DNA of 64,000 nucleotides. Source: Hypomyces perniciosus. Lineage: Eukaryota > Ascomycota > Sordariomycetes > Hypocreales > Hypocreaceae. Position numbers and translations under genes: made by a program. Location: positions 2,170,001-2,234,000 of the forward strand of contig SPDT01000010.1 in assembly GCA_008477525.1 (NCBI GenBank), written 5' to 3'. Under the pieces are notes generated by a model. It was not told the origin of the DNA, made no database searches, and saw only the letters and a list, made by a program, of their open reading frames with translations. Positions 30,002 through 41,936 of the stretch are shown here, one piece after another; position 1 is the first letter of the stretch; each line of letters begins with the position of its first letter.

Positions 30002-33000
30002 TATTTTTCTTCCTTTTGTCCCTTTTATCTCTATCCTTCCTCTTCTTATTCCTCTTCTTCCCCCCTCCCTTCCTCTTTTCCTTCCCTCCTTCCCTCTTTC
30101 CTTCTCCTCTCCCTCCCTCTTCTTCTCTCCCTCTTTCCTCTCCCGCCCCCTCCCCTCCCTCCCGTTTTCCTTTCTTTCTCCCTTCCTCTCTTCTTTTCCC
30201 CCCCCGCCCCTCTTTTTCTCTCCCTTCCTCTCTTCTTTTCCCCCCCCCCGCCCCTCTTTTTCTCTCCCTCCTCCCCTTTTTTCCTCTTTTCTTCCTCCTT
30301 CTTTCTTCTTTTTTCCCTCTCTCCCCCCGGCCCCCTCCTTTTTCCCGTTTTCTCCTCTCTTTCCTTCCCCTTCTCCCCCTTCCCCTCTTTCCCTTTCTCT
30401 TCCTCCCGTTTTTTCCCTCTTCTCCTCCCCCCCGCTTTTTTTTCTTTCCCTTTCCCTCCCTCTTTTTTTCCCTTCCTCCCTCTTTTTCCCTCCCTTCCCT
30501 CCCCCTTCTCTCTTTCCCCCCTCCCTTTTTTTTTTCCCCCTTCTCCTCTCCTTTCCTTCTCCTTCCCCTTTTCTCCCCCTCTCCTTCTTCCTTCCCCTGG
30601 CTTTTCCCTCTTCTTCCTCCCCTTCCCTCCTTCCCTTCTCCTCCCCTTCTTCTCTTTCTCCCCGTTCTTTCTTTTCTCCTCCCTCCCCCTTTTCCCCCTC
30701 TCCCTCTTCCCCCTCCTCCCTCTCTTCCCTCTTCTCTTTCTCCTTCCCCCCCTCTCTCTCTCCCTCCTTTCTTTTCCTTTTCTTCCCCCCTTCCCCTCTC
30801 CCCCTCTTTTTTCCCTCTCCCCCCTTCCCTCTCTTTTTCTTCTCGTTTTTTTTCCCTCTTTCCTTTCCCCCTCTTTCTCCCCTTTTCCCCCCTTTTCCCC
30901 CTTCTCGTCCTCCCCTTTCTCCCCTTCCCCTCTCCCTTTCCCCCCCTTCCCTCCCTCCTCCTCCTTTCTTTTTTTCCCTCCCTCTCCTTCCTCCTTCTCT
31001 CCCTTCCCCTCCCCCCTCTCTCCCTTTTTTTTCTTTTCTTTTCTTCCTCTCCTTCCTTTTCTCCTTCTCCTTTCTTTCCCCTTTCCTTCTTCTTCTTTTC
31101 CTCTTTCTCTCTCTCTCTCTCTTCCCCGTTTCCTTTCTCCTTTCCTGTTTCCTCCCTTCTCTCTCCCCCCGCCTCTCCTTTCCTTTTTCCTCCCTTCTCC
31201 CTCCCCCCTCCTCTCCTTTCTTCTCTTCTTCCCTCCTCCCCTTTCTCTTCCCCCCTCCCTCTTTCCTTCTCCTTTTCCCTCCTTTCCCCTTTCCCCGTCT
31301 CTCCGTTCTCTCCCTTCTTTCCTTTCTCTTTCTTTTCCTTTTTTCCCTCCCCTCTTCTTCTCTCTCCTCCTTTCCTCCCTCCTCTCTCTTTTCTTTTTCT
31401 CTTCTTCTCTTCCTCTCTTCCTCCCTTCTTTTTTTTTCCCTTTTCTCCTCCCCTTTCTTTCCTCTTTCTCCTTTCTCCCCTCCTCCCCTTCTTCCTTTCC
31501 CCTTTGCCTCTTCCTTCTCCCCTTCTTTTCCCCTCTCCTCCCCTTCCTCCTCCCTTCCCGCTTTTCTCCCGGTTTTTCTCTCCCTTCTTCTCGTTTTCCT
31601 CCGCTTCTCTCCTCCCCTTTCTTCTTTCTTCTTTTTCTTTTTCCCCCTCTTGCCGCCCTTTCTTTCCCTCCCCTCCTTCCTTCCCTTTCCTCTGCTCCTT
31701 CTTTTTTCTCCCCTCTCTCTTCTTCCCCCCTCTCCCCTTCCTTTTTCCCTCTCTTCTCGCTTCTCTCCCTCCCCCCTTCTCTTCTTTCCCTTTCTTCCTT
31801 CTCTCTTTTCCTTTTCCCCTCTTTTCTTCTCCTCTCTCTCGTCCTCTTTTCCTCTCTTGCCCTCGTTTCTTTCCCCCTTCTTCCCCCCTCTCCTCTCTCT
31901 TTTCTCTTTTTTCCCCCTCTTCCTTTGTCTTTTCCCTTCCTTCTTTCCCTCCCCTCCCTTTCCTTTCTCCTTTTCCCCCCTCCTCCCTCCTCTCTCCCTC
32001 CCTCCTTCTTCTTTTCCTCTTCCCTCTCTCCCGTTTTTTCCCTTTCTTCCCTCTTCTTCTCTTTTTCTTTTTCCTTTTTCTCTCCCTTCTTTTTCCCTCC
32101 CCCTCTCCTCTCGTTTTTTTTTCCCTCCCTTCCCCTCTTCTTTTTTTCCCGTTTTCCTCTTTTCCTCTCCCCTTTCCCTCCCCCCCTCTTTCTTCCCTTT
32201 CCTTCTTTTCCCTCTCTCTTTCCCCCCCTCTTCTTCTCCCCCCCTCCCCCCCGTCTTCTTCTCTTTTTCTTCTCTCCCTTCCCTTCCCTTCCCTCTCCTC
32301 TTTCCCTTTCCCCTCCCTCCCTCTTCCCTCTTCTTTCTTCTTTCCCCCCCGCCTTCCCTTCTCCCCCTCTCCCCTTTTTCTTCTCCTTTTCCCTTCTCCC
32401 CCTTTCTCCTCCTCTCTCCTCTCTTCCCCGCTTTTCCCCCCCTCCCTTTCTTTCCTTCCCCTTTTTTTTCTCCTTTCCTCTCCTCCTCTCCTCCCCCTCC
32501 TCCTCCTCTCCTTCTTTTTCCTCTTTCTCCTTCTTCCCCCTCCCCTTCCTTCCCCCCTCCCCCTCCTCCCTCCCCCTCCCCTTCTTCTCTCTCCTTCTTT
32601 TTCCTCCCTTTCCCCCTCCTTTCTTCCTTCCCCCTTCTTCTTTTTCTCCTTTTTCTTTCCCCGTTTCCCTTCCCCCCTCTCTCCTTCCTCCCTCCTTCTC
32701 TTTTCTTTTTTCTCCTTCCCTTTCCCTTTTCCTCCCCCTGCCTCCCCTCCCCCTCCTCCTCTCTCTCTCTCTTCTCTCCCTTCCCTCTCCTCTCCTCCTC
32801 CTTCTTTCTTTTCCTTCCCCTCCTCTTTTCCTCCTCCTCTTTTCCCGCTTTTCTTCCTTTCCTTTCTTTTCCCTTCTCTCCTCCTCTCTCCCTCGTTCTC
32901 CTCTTTCTCCCCCCTCTTCTCTGTCCCCCCTTTTCTCCTCCCCGTTTTTTCCCTTTTTCTTCCTTCTTTTCTCTCTCTCCCCTCCTTTCCTCCTCCGTTT

Positions 33001-34160
33001 TCTTCTTCCCTCTTTTTTCCTTCCTTCTTTTCCTCTTTCCTCTTTCTCCCTCCTCCTCCCTTCCTTTCTTCCCGTTCCTCTCTTCCCCCTTCTCCCCCCT
33101 CTCCCCTCCCCGTTTCTCTCCCCTCCTTTTTTCCTCTTCTTCTTCCTTTTCTCCTCTCTTTCCCTTTCTTCTCCTTCTTCCCCCGTTTCCTTCCCTTCCT
33201 CCTCCTTCCCCGCTCTTTTCTTCCTTCCTCCCCCTCCCCTTCTCCTTTCCTCTTCTCTCTTCTTTCTCCCTTCCTCCTCCTTTCCCCTCCCTCCCTTCCC
33301 CCCTTCCCCCCTCTTTCTCCCTCTCTCTTGCTTCTCCTTCCCCCCCTTCCCGCCCTTCCTTTTTCTCCTTTCCCTCCTCTTCCCTCCTTCTCTCCCCTTT
33401 CTCCTTTCCTTCCCCTTTTTTCCCTCTCCTTCTTCTCTTCCCCTCGTTTTCTTCTCTTCTCCTTCCCCCTCCCCCCTCCTCTTCCCTTCCCTCCCTTTTT
33501 CCTTTCCTCCCTTCTCCCCTTTTCTCTTTTCTTTCCCCCTTCCCTCTTTCTTCTTCTCCCTCTTTCCTCCTCCCCGTCTTTCCCTTTTCTCTCCTTCCCT
33601 TCCCTCTCTTTCTCCCGCTTTCTTTCTCTTTTTCTCTTCCTTTCTTCCCCTCCCTCCCTCCTTCTTTCTTTCCTTTCCTCCTCCCCTCCTCCCTTTTCCT
33701 TTCTTTTTCTCTCTCTCCCCCCTCCCCCTCCCTCCCCCTCCCCCTCCCCGTTTCTCTTCCCCTCCCCCCCTCCCCTTCCCGTTTCTTTTCTCCCCTCCTT
33801 CTCTCTTCCCCCCGCTCTCTCCCGTTCCTTTCCCCGTTTCTTCTTTTTTTCCCCCCTCTCCTTCCTTTCCCTCTTTCTCTCCCGCCCTCTCCGTTTCTTC
33901 CCCCTCTCCCTCCCCCTTTTCCCCCCTCTCTTTTTCTCCCCCCGCCCTCTCCCCCTCCTTCCTCTCCTCCCCGGGTCCGCTTCTCCCTTCCCTTTCCTTC
34001 CCCCGGCTTTTCCTTCTCTTCCCCTTCCTCTTCTCCTTCTTTCTCTTTTTTCCCCCTCTTCCTCTCTCTCTCTCTTCCCTCCTCTATCTCCGCTTTCCGT
34101 TTCTCTCTCTCTATATCCCTATTACGTTCCTTTTTCTTTTTTTTTCTTTTTTAACTTTCA
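30002..34160 (+). repeat. Polypyrimidine tract 2, about 4.1 kb
   Basis: From about 30050 to 34085 I find no adenine on the plus strand; it consists of C and T with rare G. The G is nearly always preceded by C, or else by T as expected from CG deamination. Local duplications of about 40-50 bp are visible, for example around 30190-30270 (the unit TTCCCCCCCC-GCCCCTCTTT twice) and 31145-31220, differing mainly by C/T transitions. There is no constant period. Because stop codons need A or G with T, every plus frame stays open, which explains three frames of 834-1403 codons made only of Ser, Pro, Phe and Leu. These are not genes. Confidence 0.95.
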
Positions 34161-34548
34161 TTCTATAATACTTTAGTATTAATTACTATAAAAAGCTATA
34201 TTTATTATAAAGTATAAAGTATTTATAAATTACTATATATAATTATGTTATTACTTAAAGTTTACTTTAATTATTATATTAAAAGGAATATATACTTTAT
34301 AGTTAATTTAATATAAAAATATTAAAATATAAGCTATTTTTAATATTAAAAACCTTTAAGGTAAAGGCAGGTAATATAATAATAGTAAAGTTAACTTTAT
34401 TTTAATTAATTATATTAAGTTACTTAATAGTAGTAGTTTATTAATATAAGGTTCCTTTTCTATTCAAAATTAAAGGAAATAACTTTAAATTCAAAGTCTA
34501 AAACTATAAAAAATAAAAGATATTTAACTTAAAAAAAGCTTAATAAAA
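34161..34548. repeat. RIP DNA between pyrimidine tract 2 and the Gypsy insertion
   Basis: AT-rich, with no open frames. Decayed coding-like patches cannot be assigned. Confidence 0.6.
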
Positions 34549-34728
34549 TATTAAAGATATTCTTTAAGGCAGATAAATTAAGCGAGGGGCTATAACTTTA
34601 AGGAAAAGTAAAGGAGGTTAAAGAGCAGTTATTTAAAGGGAGGATAAATGCTAATAAGCAGGTAATATACTAGAAACTAATAGCTAAGTATAGCAGTAGT
34701 AATTAACTAGTCTTTAAAGTTCTATATT
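34549..34728 (-). mobile_element. Left part of an older solo LTR, split by the Gypsy insertion
   Basis: This is the reverse complement of the inner and right part of the 262-bp LTR at 41583-41844. With the piece at 41845-41931 it reconstitutes one complete LTR: 180 + 87 minus the 5-bp duplication = 262. The outer flanks TAAAA (34544-34548) and TAGAA (41932-41936) are its own target duplication, differing by one RIP-type change. Confidence 0.9.
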
Positions 34729-34990
34729 TATTAAGAGACTGGAAGCTCTAGAGCTCTTATAATATTATATAGGCCGGAATATATATATAAAAGCAACTAT
34801 AGTCCCTGAAGATATAGAACTTTAAAGACTAGAAAACTATTACTACTATACCTAACTACTAGTTTCTAGCTTATTACCTATTTATTTATATCTATTTCTC
34901 CTTTAAATAACTGCTCTTTAACCTCTTTTACTTTTCCTTAAAATTATAGCCCTTTACCTAATTTATTTACCTTAAAAAAGGTCTTTAATA
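34729..34990 (+). repeat. 5' LTR of the 7.1-kb Gypsy element
   Basis: 262 bp, same length as the 3' LTR. It is more AT-rich than its partner, with transitions only in most differing positions. Confidence 0.92.
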
Positions 34991-37900
34991 TATTAATTTT
35001 TTATTATTCCTAATAAAGGTAAAAAAACTATTAAAGTTAAAGATACCTTTAGCAGTAAATAATTAGTTTACCTTTAATAAAGAGGCTATATTTTAAATGT
35101 AAAGACTTTTAAATAAAATTACTCTTTTAAATTATTAATTAAGCCTTTTAAATAGTATTTTACTTATAGAAAAAGAATTTAATACTTGCATTTAATAAAT
35201 AAAAGAAAAGCAGTAAATATATTTAAAGAGGAAATATTTAAATATTTTTTTTGAAAGGGAAAACCCTTTTTTTAAACTTTTAAAGATTAAAGGTTTATTG
35301 CCTATAACTAGCTTATTATATACTATTAATTTAAAATAACTTTATAAAGGCAATTAAAGTAAAGTATAAATTTAAGCTTTTTATTATAAAGGAAAGTTTT
35401 AAGTAAAATTATAAACTTTTTTTATTATTATTAAAGGGCAGTTTAAATTATCCTTTAATACCTTTTTTTAAGTAGCTTATAAAATTATTTATACTGCTTT
35501 TTATTTAAAAAAAGATATTTAATAGTAATAAGTTAATTATTTTAAAAAAAAAGGCAGATTTATTAAATTAATTATTTAAAATAAATTTTATTAATAGCTT
35601 AAAGATAATAATTGCGATAGCTTAATTAAGTGCTATAAAGTAACTTTATAGATTTTTCACTTATATTAAACTGCTAAATAGAATTTTTAATTATTCCTTT
35701 TTTAATTTAAAATTATTAAAAGTAAATTCTTTAAAATAACCCCTTTATAGTTTAAAATTTATATATTTTTATAATGCCTTTCCCTTATAATAAATAAATA
35801 AATACTTTACTATAAAAACCTTATAACTTAACAGGAGTTAATTTATATTAGTATAATTACTAAGACTTTTATATATAGCTATGTTGGTAATATAAGTAGC
35901 TTTTAATAGGAATCTCGATTTTAAAGAAAATATAAGAAGACTAGACCTATTAGTTAATAGGGATTATACTAGGATTATATTATTAATATTTTAAAAAATA
36001 GAATACTTAAAGTATTTAAAGGTTTAAAAGAATAAAGAAACCTCTTTAATTTAGTAATTTATTAGAAATATAATAGTCTTTACTACAAGACCTCCTGCTA
36101 AGCTTTTAATTATATAAAGTGTAATAGTAAGTATTACTTTATTAAAAAGTATAATAACTCTATTTAGCTATACTTTATTAATAGAAATACTAAACTTGCA
36201 GTTTATTAAGGCTAAGAATATAATTGCTATATAGATTTACCTATAAGATAACTAAAGAAAATGCAGCTAGGTAGCTACTGGTAATATATAAATGCTTTAT
36301 TTAATCCCGGCAGCAATATTTATATTATCTCTTTATAATAAAAGAATTAATTAAAAGTCTATTACTGGCTTTTAAGTTTACTGCTATTTTTTTTAAATAT
36401 TTCTGCTATAACTTATAGCTATATAAATATATTTATAAAGATAATTAATAATTAAAGAGTAGAGAAAAAGTAGTTACTTTATTATATTATTGCTAATAGC
36501 CTAAAAGACTTTATTTTAAAAAGACTTTAATTTTAAGAAACTAATTTTACCCTTTTATAAAAGTATAATTAATAGAATTATCCTTTAATTAAGGATTCTA
36601 TTACTTTAATAGCCTTTAAAAAGCAGCTATAATAAACTATTAAAGAAGCTTAAATAGCTTTTATATTAGTAATTAACAAAAAGCTAAAAGTTAAATTAAA
36701 AACTTTAAAATATTTACTATCTTTTAATTTAAATAAAGCTACTTCTTTAAAAAACTATAAATTAACTTTATATTTAAAATTGCTTTTTATATATTATAAT
36801 TTTACTAGTATCTTTTCTATAAAAGAAACTGTTCATGTATTAGTAAGTTAATAGTATATTATTAAGTTAAAAGATAGGAAAATACCTTTATAGAGTCCTA
36901 TTTATAACCTAGCACTTAAAAAGCTAGAAGTTTTCCTCGAGTATTTAGAAAAATTATTATAGAATATATAAATTTAGTAGTTTATTAGTTTTGCAGGTAT
37001 TTTTATAATCTTTATATTAAAGAAAGGCAGTAAACTATAAATATATATCGATTTCTATACTTTAAATAAAATAATTTGCAAAAACCGCACTCTTTTATTA
37101 TTAATTTTTAAGATTTTTAATAAACGTTTATATATTAAGATTTTTATTAAATTTAATTTAAAGGATATGTATTATTAGATATTTATCTGCGAAAAAGATA
37201 GGTAAAAGATAGTATTTTACTGTTAATATAGATATTTTAAGTATAATATTATACTATTTAGCTTTATAAATTCCTTTATAACTTTTTAATAATATATTAA
37301 TAATATACTATAAAATCTTATTAATTTTATTTATATTATATATCTTAATAATATATTAATTTATAGCTATACCTTTAAAGAGTATATATAGTATATTTAC
37401 TAGGTTTTTAAAAAGTTATAAAATATAAAGCTATATACTAATATTAATAAATATATGTTTTATATTATTTTAGTACTTTTTTAAATATATTATTATATTT
37501 AATAGAATTAAGATAGAATAGTTATGCGTTTAAGCTATTATTAAATAGCTAGTACCTAAAAGCGTCTATAATATCTTTATATTTCTAGGATTTATAGGGT
37601 TTTATTATTACTTTATTAAAAATTATAGTAAAATTATAGTACTTTTAATAGACTTTATTTATAGGAAGCGAGAAGGTTTTTTACAGCTAAAGCTTAATAC
37701 TTTTAAAGCTTTTTAATAGCTTAAAGGAAAGTTCTTAAAAAAACCTATTTTAATATATTATAACTTAAAGGCGCCGATTTATATAAAGATAGATATATTA
37801 AATTATATAATTAAAGCAGTATTAGCTTAATATTAATAAAATGCCTAATACTTTATAGTATATATATTAAAAAAGCTAAATAGTTTTAAATTATATTATT

Positions 37901-40900
37901 ATACCTTTAATATTAAATCTTTTACTATTATAAAGGCTTTTTAAATATAGAGATATTATTTAGCTTATATAAATATAGAGATTTAGGTTATAATAGACTA
38001 TTTTAACTACTGTTACTTTACAGATAAGCAGAAGCTTTTATACTGGTAGGCAGAGGCTTTTAATAAGCTAGCTTTGTTTAATTTTTGCATTAAGTATAGG
38101 CTAGGGAAGTTTAACTTTACTAATGCCTTATTTTAATACTTTAATTTTTATAATCTTATTAAAATTAAAGAATCGCAGCAAGGCTATATATTAATAATTT
38201 TATAGTATTTTTATAGTATAAAAGCCAATAGCTTATATAAACTAGAGGGATCTGCAGTAGTGTATTATAGTGACTAGGAATATATAAGGTTGCCTGTAGA
38301 TAGGAGCGTTACTCTAACATTGCTTTAGGTTAAAGGACAGGGACTAGATGCTACTTAGCAGATAGCCTACCTGCAGAGTATAGTGGCTAGAGTTATAACT
38401 GCTGGTTTATAGGTTATATAGCAGATTATTGCAGGTTTACTGCTAGAACTATAAAAGTCTTTGCGCTTAGCTGTCCTATAAGTTTAATAAAAAGATTACT
38501 TTATTTAATAAAAAGTTTAAAGCTAGGGAGTAGTTAATATATTTTATAGTAATAATTAAATTATTAGTAATAACTAGTTAATTTACTATTAAGGTAGAGT
38601 TTATATATTAATAGGTCTATATATTAAGATTTTAATATTACTTTATAATAATTTAACTGCTAGATATCAAAGAGTTAATTATACTTTAAAATATATTATA
38701 TTAATTTATTATTAGTAAAGTATAAAGCGAGATATTAAGTATTATATATCTATATATTATATTTACTAGATAATAAAAGCGAGAATTACTTAATTTAATA
38801 GTAAACTTACTTTATTACTAATACTAAAAAGACCTTTTAAAGAAATTTCTATAGATTTTATTATAGATTTACTGGAAATCCTACACTATAAAGGCAAATA
38901 CCTATATAATATATTTCTTATTATTAATTAATATATAAAATATACCCTGTATATACCTATAATAGTGTATATTATAAATAATAGAGTTATTAACCTTTTT
39001 ATAAAACATGTTTATTTAATTTTTAGAATATTATAAGGAATTATCTTTAATAGAGATTGATTATTTAAATCTGGATTTTGGCGAAGTTTCTGTTATTTAA
39101 TTGCTTATAAATAGCGATTTAGTATTACTTTTTACCTATAAATTAATAGTTAAACTAAATAGCAGAATTAAGCTTTAAAGCATTATTTATATTCTTTTTG
39201 CAGTAAATAATAGGATAACTGGCTATAAAAATTATCTTTTACTTAATTTATATATAATAATGCTAAATATTCTGCAACTAGTTATTTACCAGCTTTTTTA
39301 CTATTTAGCTATAAGCCTAATACTTTAGGTTATAATAGATTAACCTATTATAGATATTATACTAATATTATTATAAAAGTAAAAACGCTTTAAGCTACCT
39401 GTAAAATAGTTGAATAAATATTATAATAAAGTTAAAACGAATATAAAAAGTAATATAATATTTACTGATTTAAGAAATAATTTGCTGTAGGCGATTAGGT
39501 ATTATTTTCTATAAAATACCTGAAACTTTAGCGATTTAGTAAGAAACTCGCTAAAAAGTATATTCATCTTTATTAAATTAAATATTAAATTGGAATAAAT
39601 AGATTAATATATTAAATTTATTTTTTATTTTTTATTAAAATTTATAATATTTTTAATATTATAAATTTTAAATTATATTATAGCTATAAAGGAAAACTTT
39701 TTAAGTTAATAGATTACCTTTTTAGTATTAAAGAAATATTTAAAGTTAAGAAAATTATTAATTATAAATATAAAGGGATATAACGCTTATATTTAATTAA
39801 ATAGAAAAACTATTTAAAAATTAATAATATTTAATAAAAGAAAAGTAATTTTACTAATATTAAGTTAATTTAAAAGTATAAATAGCAATTTACTAGTAAA
39901 TAACTAGTTATTACTATTAAGTGTTATATAGTTAAAGGGAGTAAGGTATTATATAATTTTTAACCAGTTAATTAAAAATAGAAAATAAACTTATAATAGT
40001 ATATATTTTACAGTAAATAAACAGTAATACTATTATTAAATGATAACTAGTTCTCTTTATCTTTAAATAGTATTTTATTGCAATCTTTTATAGTAATAGG
40101 ATATATTTAAAGAAATATAGGAATTTTAATATACTAGTATATTTTACAGTAATTAACTAAGAACTGCCTATTGTAAATAAAGAAATATATATTAAAATAA
40201 AAGTATATATAATAGCAGCAATAGTAATAAAAGAGTTTGCCTAATTAAGAGCAACTTAAAGGTTTAAGTGCTTTAAGTTTTAGCAGTAACGCTATTTATT
40301 TACTGCAGACTCTTTTTTTTTTTACTTTTTAATTAGGCTTAACTTTTATTGTATTAATATAAAGTTTTTTTTATATTAGACTTATAATAGTACTATTATA
40401 GATTAGGTTTTTATTAGCTGCTATTATATAATAAAAAAGTAATATTAAAGTATTTACTTTATTAATAAAGGACTTTTAAGAATATTAGATTAATGCTTTA
40501 GCAGTATTATTAAATTAATAAGCAATTAAATTATATAATTTATTATTTAAGAAATAATAAAAATATTTCTTAAAAGCAGTTAATATAATATAAATTAATA
40601 TAGAAAGTTTTGCTTTTGAATTATATAAATCTTATATTTATTATTATAGTATTAAGGAGGTTTTTTTCTTAACTTTATATTTTATTTAATTAAAAGGTTA
40701 AAATAATAATATAGCGCAGGGCATTTATAGTAAGTTAATAGTAGCTAATAGTTATATTTATATAAGAATATTTATTAGGTTAAGTTATTAGCGGCTTTGT
40801 AGTATTTTACTAGCGAAGGTATAGTAATTTTAAAGGGAGGGTATTTTAATAGAGACGCAATTAAAATAATATTAGCTATAAGTAAAAACAGGCTTATTAT

Positions 40901-41566
40901 ATTAAGGTTTTTAAATACTATAAAATTACTATTATTTTTTAAAACAAGGCTATAAATATATTAAATAGGAAGTTATAGTAAAGAATTAGCTATAGAAAAC
41001 TTATAAAGCAGCAATATTTATTATAAAAGGAAAAAGAGAATTTATAGTAGTAGGCTAAATTAAGAAAAAAGAATTATTATTATATAATAGGTTAGCTGGT
41101 AATAAAAAGTAAAAGGAAGGAATATTTATAGAGAAAAGCGCTTATAGGGAAAGAAAAGGCGAGAGAGAGAGAAAAAAAAAAAGAAAAAAAAAAGAAAAGT
41201 AAATAGGAATTAAAATTATAAAAGAAAAGAAAAATAAAGCAAAAATATATATAGTGCACTTATATACAGTAATAAATTAAAAGAAGAAAAATAAAATAAA
41301 TTAGTTATATATTAGCAGTAAAAGGTTAGCTTATTATATAAGATTTCTCTGCTACCCTTTAAATTTAATTGTATAGAAGTATACTTTTAAACTATAAAGT
41401 TAGAAACTTTTTAAGCTATTAAGTATATACTAAAGTGTTTAAGTCTAGGGCTTAAAAAAGCATCTATATAGGAAATAGTTGCTGCTTAGTATAGTAATAG
41501 GGTATTAAAAGCTGGAAAAGAGTTAATTAAATATAGGGTCCTCGCTAGCATTAAGGTTAATACTAT

Positions 41567-41580
41567 AAAAGGGGGGGCAG
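41567..41580 (+). other. Polypurine tract (plus-strand primer site) of the Gypsy element
   Basis: AAAAGGGGGGGCAG immediately before the 3' LTR at 41583; the only G-run of this size in the surrounding AT-rich DNA. Confidence 0.8.
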
Positions 41581-41582
41581 CC

Positions 41583-41844
41583 TATTAAGAGACTGGAAGC
41601 TCTAGAGCTTTTATAATATTATATAGGCTGGAATGTATATATAAGCGTAACTGTAGTCCTTAAAGATATAGAACTTTAAAGACTAGAAAACTACTGCTGC
41701 TACACTTAACTACTAGTTTCTGGCTTGTTACCTGCTTGTTCGCACCTATTTCTCCTCTAAGTGACTGCTCTTTAACCTCCTTTACTTTTCCCTAGGGTCA
41801 CAGCCCCTCGCCTAATCCGTCTGCCCCAAAGAGGGTCTTTGACA
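41583..41844 (+). repeat. 3' LTR of the 7.1-kb Gypsy element
   Basis: 262 bp ending GTCTTTGACA. Its right half keeps many CG and CA dinucleotides, so this copy is less RIP-affected than the 5' LTR. Confidence 0.92.
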
Positions 41845-41931
41845 ATATCTTTAGGGACTACAGTTATTCTTATATATATATTCTGGCCTATATAATATTA
41901 AGAGAGCTCCGGAGCTTCCGGTCTCTTAATA
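41845..41931 (-). mobile_element. Right part of the older solo LTR
   Basis: Reverse complement of the first 87 bp of the LTR at 41583, including the shared target site ATATC. It ends GGTCTCTTAATA, the inverted LTR start, followed by the duplication TAGAA. Confidence 0.9.
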
Positions 41932-41936
41932 TAGAA

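Larger units (their letters stand above)
34729..41844 (+). mobile_element. Complete RIP-mutated Ty3/Gypsy retrotransposon, 7116 bp
   Basis: Both LTRs are 262 bp (34729-34990 and 41583-41844; TATTAAGAG...GTCTTTGACA, TG...CA before RIP). The element is bounded by the duplication ATATT/ATATC (34724-34728, 41845-41849). A polypurine tract AAAAGGGGGGGCAG (41567-41580) precedes the 3' LTR. Decayed Gypsy pol runs on the plus strand: reverse transcriptase near 36900-37250 (FAG-FIIFILKK-S-L, IDF-TLNK, IKFNLKDVYY); RNase H ending near 38050-38140 (FNKLALFNF...YRLGKFNFTNAL); integrase near 38820-39170 (PFKEISIDFIIDL, FIKHVY, IIFNRD, FWRSFC, QNS-TK-QN). The order RT-RH-IN is that of Ty3/Gypsy. Stops in every frame; no product. 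Confidence 0.92.

Noticed and set aside
29957..34176. Three overlapping plus-strand frames of 834, 1386 and 1403 codons
   Set aside because: They lie in DNA without A, where stop codons cannot form. The products contain almost only Ser, Pro, Phe and Leu in all three frames, so they are composition artefacts.
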